From Mansonella perstans (lineage: Eukaryota; Nematoda; Chromadorea; Rhabditida; Onchocercidae): DNA of 64,000 nt. The stretch covers positions 58,665 through 122,664 of the forward strand of contig JBAMDO010000174.1 of the NCBI GenBank assembly GCA_037074765.1, given 5' to 3'. Of this stretch, positions 51,175-63,260 are shown one piece after another (within the stretch, counting starts at the first letter, position 1; every line of letters begins with the position of its first letter). The translations under genes were made by a program, and so were the position numbers. The notes below the pieces were generated by a model. The model did no database searches, was not told the DNA's origin, and saw only the letters and a program-made list of their open reading frames with translations.

Positions 51175-53245
51175 TATGATTTAAAGTAAACTGTTCGAAT
51201 ATTTCATTTGTCCATTTCAAGTATACTGATAGAAAGTAATATGACAAATCTCATACGCTAGTTAATTAACAAAAATTTGGTGAAAAAGATGAAGAATCCA
51301 ACTGCGCCACCATTAATTTTGCTCAGTTATGCTGTTAATATTTATGGGTAATTCCAATTGTTAATTAATACTATTTATATTTTTGTCAATAATGATTTAT
51401 GGGTTTGAATATATTTTAAACTGAAATTTAAAGGTGCACATATATTTATTGCATAGCATATTATCCTTCGACCTTAGACCATCATTCTTTCCATTCACAT
51501 ATTTATATTTTAAATTGAAAATTTTCTGAATATTAAAAACTTATAGACCACTGTATAACAAGTAAACAACACATAAATGAAATCTCATGTCTCTCTCAAT
51601 TGTTCCCTTTAACAAATTTTTGGAAAACATTTTAATTTATCATGATTACGTTTTTTCACGACAATCTTGCTTATCATGATAGCGATAATCAATGTACTCA
51701 ATGTACTATCAAGATAACCATAACATAATCAATGTATCATTTTAAACCGTAAAATTCTAATACAGTTATAAAAATAAAAAAAAGCATTGAACCGCGAAAA
51801 AAAAAGAATCGTTTCCAACCGGTTCTACTCCTTCTGTGAGAATGTGCAGCATTTCTAATTTCCGGATTTCCAACTTTATCACAGAAACGCTGAGATTGTA
51901 AACAGTGGTGAAATTGTAAACAGTGTAGAAGTGTATTTAACAATTTTAAAATAAAGAGGAAAAGTTGACAGAAAATTTTTTGAAAGCTTCAAATATTTAC
52001 AAAATGCAAGATGAATGCACTTGAAACTAGAATCTGACAAAATTTGAAATTTTTCAAGCAAAATTTATTTTTAAGTATTTTGAAATTTTTTAGAGTAAAA
52101 TCATTCTTAAATATTTTGAAATGTCAAATTTAAGCGAATTGAATGTTTACAGCTGAAATTATTAAGATCAAAATTATAAAATTGTTCCAATAAAGTGCAA
52201 ATTATTTCAGAGGAAGCAAATATAAATATAACTGAACAAACTTAAAATTTTTTTCAATAATGATTTCATCCAGCTTAAAAACTTGGGATATGCCAAGAAA
52301 AATTGAAAGTAAACTAAGTCTATTACAATACAACTTGCTCACTTCTCTAAATTAAATGCATTTAACATTTCGATCCCTTAACTTTCTAGATAAGACAAAG
52401 CTAAGGTTTTTTTTTTCACAATTTTAAATTCCTGGAAATTTCGAAAAAAAAATAATTGGACGGATTTTTTAACCTTACCTTTGCCACTGCGCTGCCATTA
52501 TGTTAGCTTATTCATATGTTTTCGAAAATAAGTACTGTAGGATATGTTAGAATTAATTTTATTTAATCTGAAAAATGTCAACAATATAGCACTTATATAA
52601 TATAGGCTACGGTTTCGATTACTTGGACAAAAATAACTTTTTCTTCAGATGTAATCAATAAATGTCCTAAATTAAAATGATTTTATTTGTTGGATTGCCG
52701 TCGTCATTCATTCATTTGGCTTCTTTTGCTTAATTAAAAGTTTTCGAAAGCCATAAAGTTCTTAATTTAAATTCTTTCTGATATAGTAACATTGAAATTT
52801 TATTTTAAAATACTAAAAGGAAACATTACTTATTAATCTTCTGTAAGAAAAACTTGCTGTGTTAAAAAAAAAATATTTATATTTCTGTTAAACTTATCAT
52901 ATAAGCAATATTTGAAATTTTTACAGCAAATTATAAAAATATTTTTAGGATTTTTACTGAAATATTTAAAAATTTTTTTTTTTGGAATTTCTATTAATCA
53001 TAATAGCTGATGGCTTGAAGTTTGTTTGTTTGTAAAATGAGTAATGTTGGATGAAATTTTTCAAGCAAGTAAAGCGCAGAGGATGGGACAAAAAGGCGGA
53101 AGATGTACTGATGACGAATGGATGAAATTCTCTTGACAAATATTTTTGCCATAATCACTTCGCTCTGAAAGTAACGCAAGACGAATATTGTATTTTGTCA
53201 ATTCTGGGAAAAAAAATTTTCTATTCAATCGATAAGAAGATATCA
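51175..53245. other. Intergenic, no gene seen
   Basis: AT-rich spacer. I found no exon with coding character on either strand; long T- and A-runs are common, especially near 52360-52470 and 52970-52985. Confidence 0.55.
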
Positions 53246-55678
53246 ATGCTGCTACTGTATTATTTAACTATAATATTTTCCATTTCGTTTACCGTAGGTA
53301 AATCTTATAAAATTCATTCATTTCTAAATTATAATAATAGTAATAAGCGATAATGTTAGTGATAATGATTATTGTTATTTACTAAAAATAATAAATAATC
53401 GTATTTCCAAGTAAAAGTTTTTTAATAATAAGCTATAATGTTAATGATTGTAATGACAATAACAATGATGATAATTATTATTATTTATTAACAATAATAA
53501 ATAATCTTAATTCCAAGTTCGTAATGCCCTTAGCTTTTTTTTTAAATCATAACCTTTAATTCTAACTAATTAAGACTTGTTGATTCAATTAAAACATTGT
53601 TAATTTTGATGTAGAAATAAAAAAAATAAGTTGCAATTTAAAATCATTTCAAAATTTCATCTATTTTTAGTAAATTTTATAATTATTATTAAAGAAATTT
53701 ACACTCATTTTTTTTTGCTAGAATTAAGTTTTTATTTGACTTAATTTTAATTTTTATAAAATAATTATTTTTGTCCTTCAGATTGTAAACAGCTGCTGTG
53801 CTATTCATGTGATTCACAGTCATCTCAATTTTGTGATGGAAATAGTTGTAGTACTGATTCCAACGGTTTCTGCGCTTATCGTATGTTGTTTGTTTGCTTT
53901 TTCTTCCCTTGGCCTTTGACATTTTGCGATAGAATTTAAAAATTTTGACAAACAAAATTGTTAGAGAAATTTAACTCTAATTCGTTGATGATAAATTTTA
54001 ATTACGGATTTTTATTTTCAAGAGCAAATAATTGGCACTAACAATGTTGTTATGCGAACAGTGCGATCTTGTTTGGGTGTAAATGCTCTCACAGCTGGTC
54101 ATTTTCATAAATTTCAAACTGGACAATGCATTGAAACGTAGCAATTTCATTGAAATTCTTCATTAAGCAATAATTACATGTTGTTGCAGGCAAAAATAAA
54201 CAACTTCTTCACTTGTTTACATTTATTGCTCCATTTGCGTCAATTTTCGTCAAATTTCATTTATTTACATTAATCAAAAATTTGCACAAAAACTTTTTAT
54301 TTTTTCATTTCAGTAACTTTTTTAAATAAATCAACTTTAATTTCTTTAATTACGACAAAATTGCAACAATTACTGAGCGATTTTGTTAAAATTATAGAAA
54401 TCGAAAAAAATTAAAAGCTGATTCACTTAAAAGAATTTTTTTTAGAAATATTTAAATATCAGTTAAGAGTAAAATTTATGTTTGATTTTAAAATGCTGCA
54501 GGATTGATCCAAGAACAAATTTGAAATATCGAACTTATTTATGCAACAATCGTGATTACTGCAACATCGACTGTCAGTCAGAAATACCAGTGGTTGATGA
54601 TAAATGTTTGATTTTTTTTTTAAGAGAGAAAGTAAACTTTATTTGCAATTGTTTGCTTATAAAGTGCGCAATAATGATATTGTCATTAATTGTTAAAGAA
54701 TTGCAGCAATTTATGCGAGTACGTTGAAATGTTTTGAATGCAGTAATTTTGGAACGAATTGTTACAGTAATACGTGCACTACTAATAAAAATGGATATTG
54801 TTTTTTCCGTGAGTTTTTAGAATTGGAGAAATTTTCATTTTTTTTTCTTAGCTTTCGATTTAATTACTAATAGTTGGAATATTATCATAACTAAGCAAAA
54901 ATTCATACTTTTAAATTCTCTTTTAATTTATGCTACAATTTAATATTCTCTTTTTCATTATTCATATGTTAATTATTTGTTACAGAAATTTGCCTAATTA
55001 ATTAATTAAAGCTAACTTAAAAGAACACCGAAATCCAAAAAATAATTGAACCATAATTAAAAGTAATGAATTGAAAAAATGGTTTAAAAATAGCTTTCAG
55101 TATGTTATATAATAATATTGAAGTAGAATTTGCAGAAATGCTAAATGTTTCAATGAATGGACTACGCAATTTGCATTACCGTAAGCAATGTGCTGATGTT
55201 GCATTTTCTAAAACACCAGATGGTAATATTATTACCGAAGTTAACAAATGCGTCACCAGGTTAATTAATGAAAAGTTTAATAGTTCAAAAAGATTGTTAC
55301 TAAGATAAAATCAATATTTTTTTATTATGAAAAAAAAAATTTTACGGAAATTTCGGAAATTGTTTGAAAGAAATTACAAGCAATAATAAAGAGGATTTTA
55401 CATTGGCATTTTGTTAAGATTAGAGTTCAAAATATACTAGGCCAACATAATGAATGAATGTTAGTGAACATTATTATTATTAGTTTTGTAGTACTGATAT
55501 GTTTGGAAATCAATTCTACACATTATTCTGTAACGAAACCAATTTTTGTAACGCTAATTGTTGGATTCCAAACGATTCACCGGTACCCGTGATCTCTCGG
55601 TCATCATTTTCCAGATATTTTAGTGAAATGACATATTTTGCTGCTCTCTCTTGGCAATTTCTCTACATTTATAAATAA
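53246..55678 (+). CDS. Secreted cysteine-rich protein with two Ly6/ET-like modules (about 274 aa)
   Basis: Seven exons: 53246-53297, 53782-53880, 54023-54137, 54502-54605, 54707-54808, 55094-55259, 55492-55678. Exon 1 is a signal peptide (MLLLYYLTIIFSISFTV). Exons 2-4 and 5-7 encode two related modules: LLCYSCDSQSSQFCDGNSCS against LKCFECSNFGTNCYSNTCT, and YLCNNRDYCNIDC against LFCNETNFCNANC. The intron phases are the same in both sets. The CxxC and C-N-x-x-x-C patterns resemble Ly6/uPAR-type or nematode ET-module proteins, usually extracellular and often GPI-anchored. The C-terminal stretch (MTYFAALSWQFLYIYK) is mildly hydrophobic, so an anchor is possible. Function is unknown. The exon 6 acceptor is the least certain junction. 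Confidence 0.75.
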
Positions 55679-56939
55679 TTATGTGAGATGACTATAATTT
55701 CGTGAAAAAAAATGGAATTTAAATCATAAATTACTTGGCTTAGCTTGGCTTGGCTGTTTTGTGTTTTGTAATAACAGCTATGAAAGTGTAACAATAGTCA
55801 ACAATATTAATAATATCAGTAATTTAGAAAGGATTGATTGAAACGAATGGAATTTTTGAAGCAGCTGTCTATTGCATAAAGCATAACCTACTGCAAAGTC
55901 AAACAAGTAACAAACTTAAGGCTCACCACAATTAGTTTGCTTTTTTATACAAAGTTTCCAAAGGTCTCGAAATATTCGGATAGTTAAACGAAAAAAACTT
56001 CAGTATAATATAATGAATAAATAATTAGCATATCAGCTACGGTTCGTTATTGCAACAGAAAGAATATTAATTATCACATACGTGATAATACGTCATATTC
56101 TCAGGCAGCATATTTGATATGACTTGTAGGTTTCAATTAATGTATAAATTATAACTTGAGCTTAAAGTACAATGAAATCAAAAACTCTCCAATCACGTAA
56201 ATCACATAAATTATTGGGAATGCAAAATGAAGTCACTGGAACTCATTAATTTCAACATTTAACCTAACTAATCTTCATTGGCACAATTGGTATAATCTGC
56301 AAAATGTCCTAGTCCTTATTGGCGCTAATGTGTAATTTACAAAACGTTAGCCAGAATGGTTTGGCTAATTTAAATGACGAATTTATTTGGAAAAAAAATT
56401 TTTTAAAAAAATATTCATCAATCACTATCTATACTACTAAACTGTTGAAAACTTGAAAATCTTGATATAAAAGAGAAGAAAGCCACAAATAGTTCGAATT
56501 TGGAAATAAAAGTGTTGAAATTAAATCGGACAGCGTCACCAAAACTTAAATATTAGAAAATTACTTGAAATATTTGAAAAATAGACAATTGAGTTATAAC
56601 AGATAATTGTTGCATTATTTTGCTGTTTTTAGTAAATTTGTTCACATTTTAGAATTTGAGAACTGAAAGGTAAGAAGTTCAAATTTTGTTATCAGTTATT
56701 TCCTATTTCATTCACTTTCCTCACCATTTCAAACACGATACGTTACTAAGAATTCAAGTAGCTCTTGCAGCTCCCTTCTTTCCTTATCGTTTAATAGAAT
56801 GATAAGCAATAGAGCAGCGTAATGTTCGTGGCATGAACATAATTGTTATGCTTGGCAATGTAACGACAACGCTATCATTTATCATCCTTAATACTGATTG
56901 ATAAATACAAGAAGTAGAACAGAGTCATACTGAGTGATG
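55679..56939. other. Intergenic, no gene seen
   Basis: AT-rich spacer before the His-rich cluster. From about 56870 onward it starts to resemble the outer flank of the decayed His-rich paralogues (compare 60250-60330). Confidence 0.5.
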
Positions 56940-57098
56940 ACAGCTGTGATGGAAATGTTATTGATGCAAAGAGAAATGCCCATAATGTAACGACACAAAT
57001 AACGACACAGATGCATAGGTCAACTCACCAACCAGACATTGTCACCATACCGCTAAGAGAGCTAACAAAAATATTCTTACAAATGACAATGATATCAT
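56940..57098 (-). pseudogene. Decayed divergent His-rich paralogue (opposite copy 3)
   Basis: Minus-strand ATG at 57098 begins ISLSFVRIFLLALLAV, recognisably the family signal peptide, followed by a one-base loss and a stop after the region matching the WWDD motif. It faces copy 3, about 519 bp away. Confidence 0.72.
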
Positions 57099-57421
57099 TT
57101 ATTCTTAAAAAATAACAAAAATTCAATAGTTATCAAAATTACTGGTTTAAAACTTCAACGAACAATGATGTCACAAGCATAAATGAAATTAAAATGATAT
57201 TAAGCGACATAATTCTAAAAAAAAAAGAAAAAAAAAATGCCTAATGAGAAATAAAATAATTAATAAAGTTGCTATAATCGATAAAATGAGAGATATTCCG
57301 GAATGAGGTCACAAGCTAATGATACCGTAGAACGGGAAATGCGAGAACTATAGTCTAAGATGAAAGTATAAAAAAATTTCTCTTCCCATTAACCTATTTT
57401 CAAGCTTGTTTCAATGCTTGT

Positions 57422-57428
57422 TATAAAA
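57422..57428 (+). promoter_or_regulatory. TATA box of His-rich copy 3
   Basis: TATAAAA followed by gcatctctt, 196 bp before the ATG at 57618; the same element and spacing occur in the other family members. Confidence 0.6.
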
Positions 57429-57617
57429 GCATCTCTTCCGAGAATTCCCTCATAGCTACCTGAACAGAAGACTTCTTTTACAAGCACTCAGTTAGTTTCT
57501 TCATTACTCTTTACCTTCTTGCTAAAAATTTAATTATCGTTAATGACCCAATCGATTCTTTTGATCATTTGTTCAACATAATCTGATAACTGAAACTTAT
57601 TTATCTATATTGTAGCG

Positions 57618-57887
57618 ATGGCTTCCTTGCAATTTGCCACGACATTGTTGTTATTGCTAGCTCTGTACGCAGTATCAGTGACAGCGTCTGACTGGTGGGA
57701 CGATGACTGGCATCACCCATTCCATCATCATCATCATCATCATCATGGACATCACGGTCATCACGATGGACATCATGGATTCCACCATTATCTACATCAC
57801 GGTCATCATTTCCCGTGGCATCACTTTTTCCACCACGGTCATCATGGTCATCATGGTCATCATGGTCATCATGGTCATTTTGATTGA
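57618..57887 (+). CDS. Secreted histidine-rich mini-protein, copy 3 (89 aa)
   Basis: Signal peptide MASLQFATTLLLLLALYAVS, then SDWWDDDWHHPF and a mature chain in which about 35 of roughly 65 residues are histidine, with Gly-His-His triplets at the end before HFD. Aromatic residues (WW, FPW, FF) are spaced between His runs. It is nearly identical to copy 6 in the mirrored arm (one His fewer there). Confidence 0.88.
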   Translation: MASLQFATTLLLLLALYAVSVTASDWWDDDWHHPFHHHHHHHHGHHGHHDGHHGFHHYLHHGHHFPWHHFFHHGHHGHHGHHGHHGHFD

Positions 57888-59277
57888 TAAAAACGAGATT
57901 GAAATGTTTGCAGTGATTCTTATTAAAAAGTAGAAATTCTATCATGTCACAATTAGAATTATTTGTAATTATCACATATCAAACAATGATAAATTATTTC
58001 TTCTTCCCTTTTTTCATCACTGCTATTAAACCAAAAAATTTCATCAAATTATTGCTAAAAAATTCAAAATATCCTTAAATACTTAAATACGTTAACCTTA
58101 AATACCTTTATGTACTATTAACATCTCTCGCAGTTACTGTAACCATGATCGATTGCGATACATGATTTCTTCATTTGTCGAAAAAATACAGCTGAAAAGG
58201 TATATCCGATAATTGTTCAACATCATAGAAAGAAACCAATGTGATATAAAAGTGAAGGAAAACCTAGGCTTAATTACATATATATATTATTAACATATCT
58301 CTAGGTGCTGTAATTATGATTGGTTACGATACATGATTTTCGTTTGTCCAAAAAATACTATTGCAAAGGTAGATTCCGATAATGTTCAACATTATAGAAA
58401 AGAATAAAGTTAATTAGTTTCCTTTTTTTCGACATTAGGACAGGAAAAAGAACTGCAAAGTGTACTAAAGACTGAATATAAACTGAACTCTCCTAAAACA
58501 AATGGAACCTCGCCAAAGAAAATGAAGTCAATGGAGACAAACTTTGTGTTATCTTTTACAAATAAAAAAGAAATTTATTCAGCAATTTTTAATGGATAGA
58601 TGGTTGAATCCAATGCATAATTATTTGATCTGAAGGAATTACTTTTGAATACCTAGAATCTAATGAAAATGAAAAATTCTTTTTCTTTTATGGAATTTGT
58701 TGTCCAAAAAAAAACAATCTTATCATTGAAGAATATTCGTCCCTTCTCACAGTATGGTTGAAAGAAAAAAGAAATGAATTGGGGAAGTTCCTTTGACTTT
58801 GAAAAAGTATTGATACCGATATGATCTGTCTCAGTCAAGTTTCAAGTTTTCAGTTGATTGTTCAGGTTACAACTCATTTTTTCTTTTCCCGTAAAAGTAT
58901 CCAAGTGAGCCACTTTTTCTTATAGAAATTTTGAGCATATAGTAATACATACTATCAAGAAGAAGCCTTTTTGATTTCACTGAAATCATTATAATAAACA
59001 AAATCAATAAGCTTTCAATTTCCAATTTATATTTCTGTTGCTCTGTTTTGGTGTATTAATTTATTCATTTATTTTGGAACTTTTCAACATTTTGGTGATA
59101 TTACATTAAATATATCCAGAATGTACCAAAAATATCAAGAAATATATTCATTTAGAATTCATTGATCAGGAATCATAATGTTATTGAAAGATATCAAGCA
59201 TGACATTTAATATTAATGTCTGCAAACATTCAATTTATTTCAATTTCAATCTTTCAAAAATTCTCAATCATTTGCTT
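57888..59277. other. Spacer of the left palindrome arm with an internal duplication
   Basis: There is no gene here. Two related units of about 180 bp occur near 58115-58250 and 58285-58410 (attaacatctct...tacatgattt...ccgataattgttcaaca). The whole spacer is mirrored at 61172-62804. Confidence 0.7.
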
Positions 59278-59529
59278 TCAATCCCATTTCCATTCATCGT
59301 GGCGCTGTAAATGATGGCCGCCATGATGAGAATGATGGTGGAATTGGTGATGATGGTCATCGTGATGTGGATAGTGGTGGAATCCATGATGTCCACCGTG
59401 ATGCCATGGGAAATGTTCATGATGATGGAATGGGTGATGCCAGTCGTCGTCCCACCAGTCAGCTGTCACTGATACTGCGTAGAGAGCTAGCAATAACAAC
59501 AATGTCGTGGCAAATTGCAACGATGCCAT
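59278..59529 (-). CDS. Secreted histidine-rich mini-protein, copy 4 (83 aa)
   Basis: Signal peptide and DWWDDDWHHPFHHHEHFPWH as in the rest of the family. The Ser of the usual SDWW start is missing (TADWW). The C-terminus differs from copies 1-3, reading LQRHDEWKWD, and shares this ending with broken copy 5. A TATAAAA box lies at 59720-59726 on the minus strand. A decayed divergent paralogue starts at 60028. Confidence 0.87.
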   Translation of the reverse strand: MASLQFATTLLLLLALYAVSVTADWWDDDWHHPFHHHEHFPWHHGGHHGFHHYPHHDDHHHQFHHHSHHGGHHLQRHDEWKWD

Positions 59530-59719
59530 CGCTAGAATATAGATGATTAAGTTTTAGTTATCAGATTATGTTGAACAAATGATCAAAAGGATCGATTGGG
59601 GTCATTTAAGATAATTAAATTATTAGCAAGAAGGTAAAGAGTAATGACGAAACTAACTGAGTGCTTGTAAAGGAAGTCTTCTGTTCAGGTATCTATGAGG
59701 AAATTCACAAAGGAGATGC

Positions 59720-59726
59720 TTTTATA
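59720..59726 (-). promoter_or_regulatory. TATA box of His-rich copy 4
   Basis: TATAAAA on the minus strand about 195 bp upstream of the ATG at 59529, in the same conserved context as the other copies. Confidence 0.58.
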
Positions 59727-60027
59727 ACAAACATTGAAACAAGCTTGAAATTAGGTTAATGGAAAGAGAATTTTTTATACTTTCATGCTTAGACCATAAT
59801 TCTCTCATTTCCCGTTCTACGATATCATTAGCTTGTGGCCTCATTTCGGAATATCTCCCACTTTATCCACTACAGCACCTTTATTAATTATTTTTTATCT
59901 CGTTATGCATAAATGCTGTCTCTCAATATTCTTTTAATTTCATTTGTGCTTGTGACATTTTTGTTCGTTAAAGTTTTAAACCAATAATTTTGAAAACTAC
60001 TAAATTTTTGAAATTTTTTAAGAATAA

Positions 60028-60150
60028 ATGATATCATTGCCACTTGCAAGAATATTGTTGTTAGCTTTGTTGCCAGTATCGGTAACAATGTCTAATTGGT
60101 GACTGAGTTGACCTATGGCATCATTATCATTACATTATGGAGGTTGTCGT
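60028..60150 (+). pseudogene. Decayed divergent His-rich paralogue (opposite copy 4)
   Basis: Reads MISLPLARILLLALLPVSVT then MSNW and a stop, so the signal peptide is still open but the mature chain is lost. It is about 498 bp from, and divergent to, copy 4. Confidence 0.72.
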
Positions 60151-60269
60151 TACATTCATGAGCATATCAACTATGTTTATACTACGAATATCACGCTATT
60201 CTAGTGCTTACTATTTGGTCAAATGATAAGGAAAAAAGGGAGTTACTTATCATTTATCATTCTGAACAT

Positions 60270-60472
60270 TAACTGATAAATACAAGAAGTAGAATAGTGT
60301 CCTATTGAGTGACGAATGCTGTGATGGAAATGTTGTTGATGCACAGGGAAATGTCCGTAATATAATGATACTGACTTAGGTCAATTTAGTCATCGTCCCA
60401 TCAATCAAACATTGTCATCGATGCTGCCAACAAAGCTAATAATAATATTTTTGCAAGTGGCAATAATATCAT
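60270..60472 (-). pseudogene. Decayed divergent His-rich paralogue (opposite copy 5)
   Basis: On the minus strand from 60472: MILLPLAKILLLALLAASMT, then MFD, a stop, WDDD and a second stop, so the WWDD motif carries a nonsense codon. A later stretch (gtgcatcaacaacatttcca) matches the His-rich remnant of the copy at 19858. Confidence 0.72.
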
Positions 60473-60717
60473 TTATTCTTAAAAAAATTTTAAAAATTCA
60501 AAAGTTTTCAAAATTACTGGTTTAAAACATCAACGAATAATGATGTTACAACATAAATGAAATTAAAAGAATATTAAGAGACATCATTCCATGCTTAATG
60601 GAAAAGAAAAAATTAATAAAGTTGATTTAATAGATAAATTGAGAGAAATTCCGAAAGATGGAAGTATAAAAAATTCTTTTCCCATTAACCCAATTTCAAG
60701 CTTGTTTCAATGTTTGT

Positions 60718-60724
60718 TATAAAA
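60718..60724 (+). promoter_or_regulatory. TATA box of His-rich copy 5
   Basis: TATAAAA followed by gcatctctt, 190 bp before the ATG at 60908; it is intact although the gene carries a stop codon. Confidence 0.58.
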
Positions 60725-60907
60725 GCATCTCTTTTGTGAATTTCCTCATAGATACCTGAACAGAAGACTTCTTTTACAAGCACTCAATTAGTTTCTTCAT
60801 TACTCTTTCCTTCTTGCTAATAATTTAATTATCTTAAATGATCGATCCTTTTGATCATTTGTTCAACATAATCTGATAACTAAAACTTAATCATCTATAT
60901 TCTAGCG

Positions 60908-61171
60908 ATGGCATCGTTGCAATTTGCCACGACATTGTTGTTATTATTAGCTCTGTGTGCAGTATCGGTGACAGCGTTTGGCTGGTGGGACGATGATGAT
61001 TAGGATCAACCATTCCATCTTCATCATCACGAACATTTCCCATGGCATCACGGTGGATATCATGGATTCCACCACCATCCACATCACGATGACCATCATC
61101 ACCAATTCCACCATCATTCTCATCATGGCGGCCATCATTTACAGGGCCACGATGAATGGAAATGGGATTGA
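60908..61171 (+). pseudogene. Histidine-rich gene, copy 5, broken by a stop codon
   Basis: The signal peptide is intact (MASLQFATTLLLLLALCAVS) and is followed by GWWDDDD, then a TAG at 61001-61003 where the relatives have TGG (Trp). Beyond it the same frame stays open for another 55 codons with the usual His-rich sequence and the EWKWD ending of copy 4. The promoter and leader are preserved. This is therefore a single-step nonsense mutation with no further decay, unless the stop is read through. Confidence 0.82.
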
Positions 61172-62804
61172 AAGCAAATGACTGAGAATTTTTGAAAGAT
61201 TGAAATTGAAATAAATTGAATGTTTGCAGGCATTAATATTAAATGTCATGCTTGATATCTTTCAATAACATTATGATTCCTGATCAATGAATTCTAAATG
61301 AATATATTTCTTGATATTTTTGGTACATTCTGGATATATTTAATGTAATATCACCAAAATGTTGAAAAGTTCCAAAATAAATGAATAAATTAATACACCA
61401 AAACAGAGCAACAGAAATATAAATTGGAAATTGAAAGCTTATTGATTTTGTTTATTATAATGATTTCAGTGAAATCAAAAAGGCTTCTTCTTGATAGTAT
61501 GTATCACTATTTGCTCAAAATTTCTATAAGAAGAAAAAGTGGCTCACTTAGATACTTTTACGGGAAAAGAAAAAATGAGTTGTAACCTGAACAATCAACT
61601 GAAAACTTGAAACTTGACTGAGACAGATCATATCGGTATCAATACTTTTTCAAAGTCAAAGGAACTTCCCCAATTCATTTCTTTTTTCTTTCAAGAAAGT
61701 ACACATATCACGGAAAGAAGGTTAGAGTTCAAGTATCGAGAACTCGTTGATTAATCCTGTAATTAATCCCTATTTCAATCTATCGTCCTGATATGGTTGT
61801 TAATCACTCATGATAAAACCAAATTTGATCTTTTTATTCGCAACTAGTTTTCTCAAACATAATGCCCACCTCGAGATGACTGCAGTCTATAACCTGAATT
61901 AGAATCAGGGCTGAATCTCTTTCTTATTCTTCATTCTTTATTTTTGTCAAATATTCGTCAATGATAAGATTATTTTTTTTTTTTGGACAACAAATTCCAT
62001 AAAAGAAAATGAATTTTTCATTTTCATTAGATTCTAGGTATTCAAAAGTAATTCCTTCAGATCAAATAATTATGCATTGGATTCAACCATCTATCCATTA
62101 AAAATTGCTGAATAAATTTCTTTTTTATTTGTAAAAGATAACACAAAGTTTGTCTCCATTGACTTCATTTTCTTTGGCGAGGTTCCATTTGTTTTAGGAG
62201 AGTTCAGTTTATATTCAGTCTTTAGTACACTTTGCAGTTCTTTTTCCTGTCCTAATGTCGAAAAAAAGGAAACTAATTAACTTTATTCTTTTCTATAATG
62301 TTGAACATTATCGGAATCTACCTTTGCAATAGTATTTTTTGGACAAACGAAAATCATGTATCGTAACCAATCATAATTACAGCACCTAGAGATATGTTAA
62401 TAATATATATATGTAATTAAGCCTAGGTTTTCCTTCACTTTTATATCACATTGGTTTCTTTTCTATGATGTTGAACAATTATCGGATATACCTTTTCAGC
62501 TGTATTTTTTCGACAAATGAAGAAATCATGTATCGCAATCGATCATGGTTACAGTAACTGCGAGAGATGTTAATAGTACATAAAGGTATTTAAGGTTAAC
62601 GTATTTAAGTATTTAAGGATATTTTGAATTTTTTAGCAATAATTTGATGAAATTTTTTGGTTTAATAGCAGTGATGAAAAAAGGGAAGAAGAAATAATTT
62701 ATCATTGTTTGATATGTGATAATTACAAATAATTCTAATTGTGACATGATAGGAATTTCTACTTTTTAATAAGAATCACTGCAAACATTTCAATCTCGTT
62801 TTTA
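61172..62804. other. Spacer of the right palindrome arm
   Basis: This mirrors 57888-59277, including the two-unit internal duplication (near 62280-62590). It is longer by about 250 bp because of the segment at 61695-61950, which is absent from the left arm. No gene is seen. Confidence 0.7.
61695..61950. other. Arm-specific segment of about 255 bp
   Basis: Between tttctttcaa and atattcgtcaatgataag, the right arm has about 255 bp where the left arm (around 58730-58755) has only about 20 different bases. I see no terminal inverted repeats, target duplication or reading frame that would mark it as a mobile element. Confidence 0.65.
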
Positions 62805-63071
62805 TCAATCAAAATGACCATGATGACCATGATGACCATGATGACCATGATGACCGTGGTGGAAAAAGTGATGCCACGGGAAATGATGACCGTGATGTAG
62901 ATAATGGTGGAATCCATGATGTCCATCGTGATGACCGTGATGTCCATGATGATGATGATGATGATGGAATGGATGATGCCAGTCATCGTCCCACCAGTCA
63001 GACGCTGTCACTGATACTGCGTAGAGAGCTAGCAATAACAACAATGTCGTGGCAAATTGCAAGGAAGCCAT
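62805..63071 (-). CDS. Secreted histidine-rich mini-protein, copy 6 (88 aa)
   Basis: Mirror copy of copy 3 with one histidine fewer. It has the signal peptide MASLQFATTLLLLLALYAVS, SDWWDDDWHHPF, then His-rich sequence ending in Gly-His-His triplets and HFD. A TATAAAA box lies at 63261-63267 on the minus strand. Unlike the other complete units, the divergent partner is missing because the repeat ends at about 63385. Confidence 0.88.
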   Translation of the reverse strand: MASLQFATTLLLLLALYAVSVTASDWWDDDWHHPFHHHHHHHGHHGHHDGHHGFHHYLHHGHHFPWHHFFHHGHHGHHGHHGHHGHFD

Positions 63072-63260
63072 CGCTACAATATAGATAAATAAGTTTCAGT
63101 TATCAGATTATGTTGAACAAATGATCAAAAGGATCGATTGGGTCATTAACGATAATTAAATTTTTAGCAAGAAGGTAAAGAGTAATGAAGAAACTAACTG
63201 AGTGCTTGTAAAAGAAGTCTTCTGTTCAGGTAGCTATAAGGGAATTCTCGGAAGAGATGC

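Noticed and set aside
58653..58838. 61-codon frame in the palindrome spacer
   Set aside because: The mirrored arm interrupts it with the 255-bp segment, and it has no signal peptide, domain or splice context.
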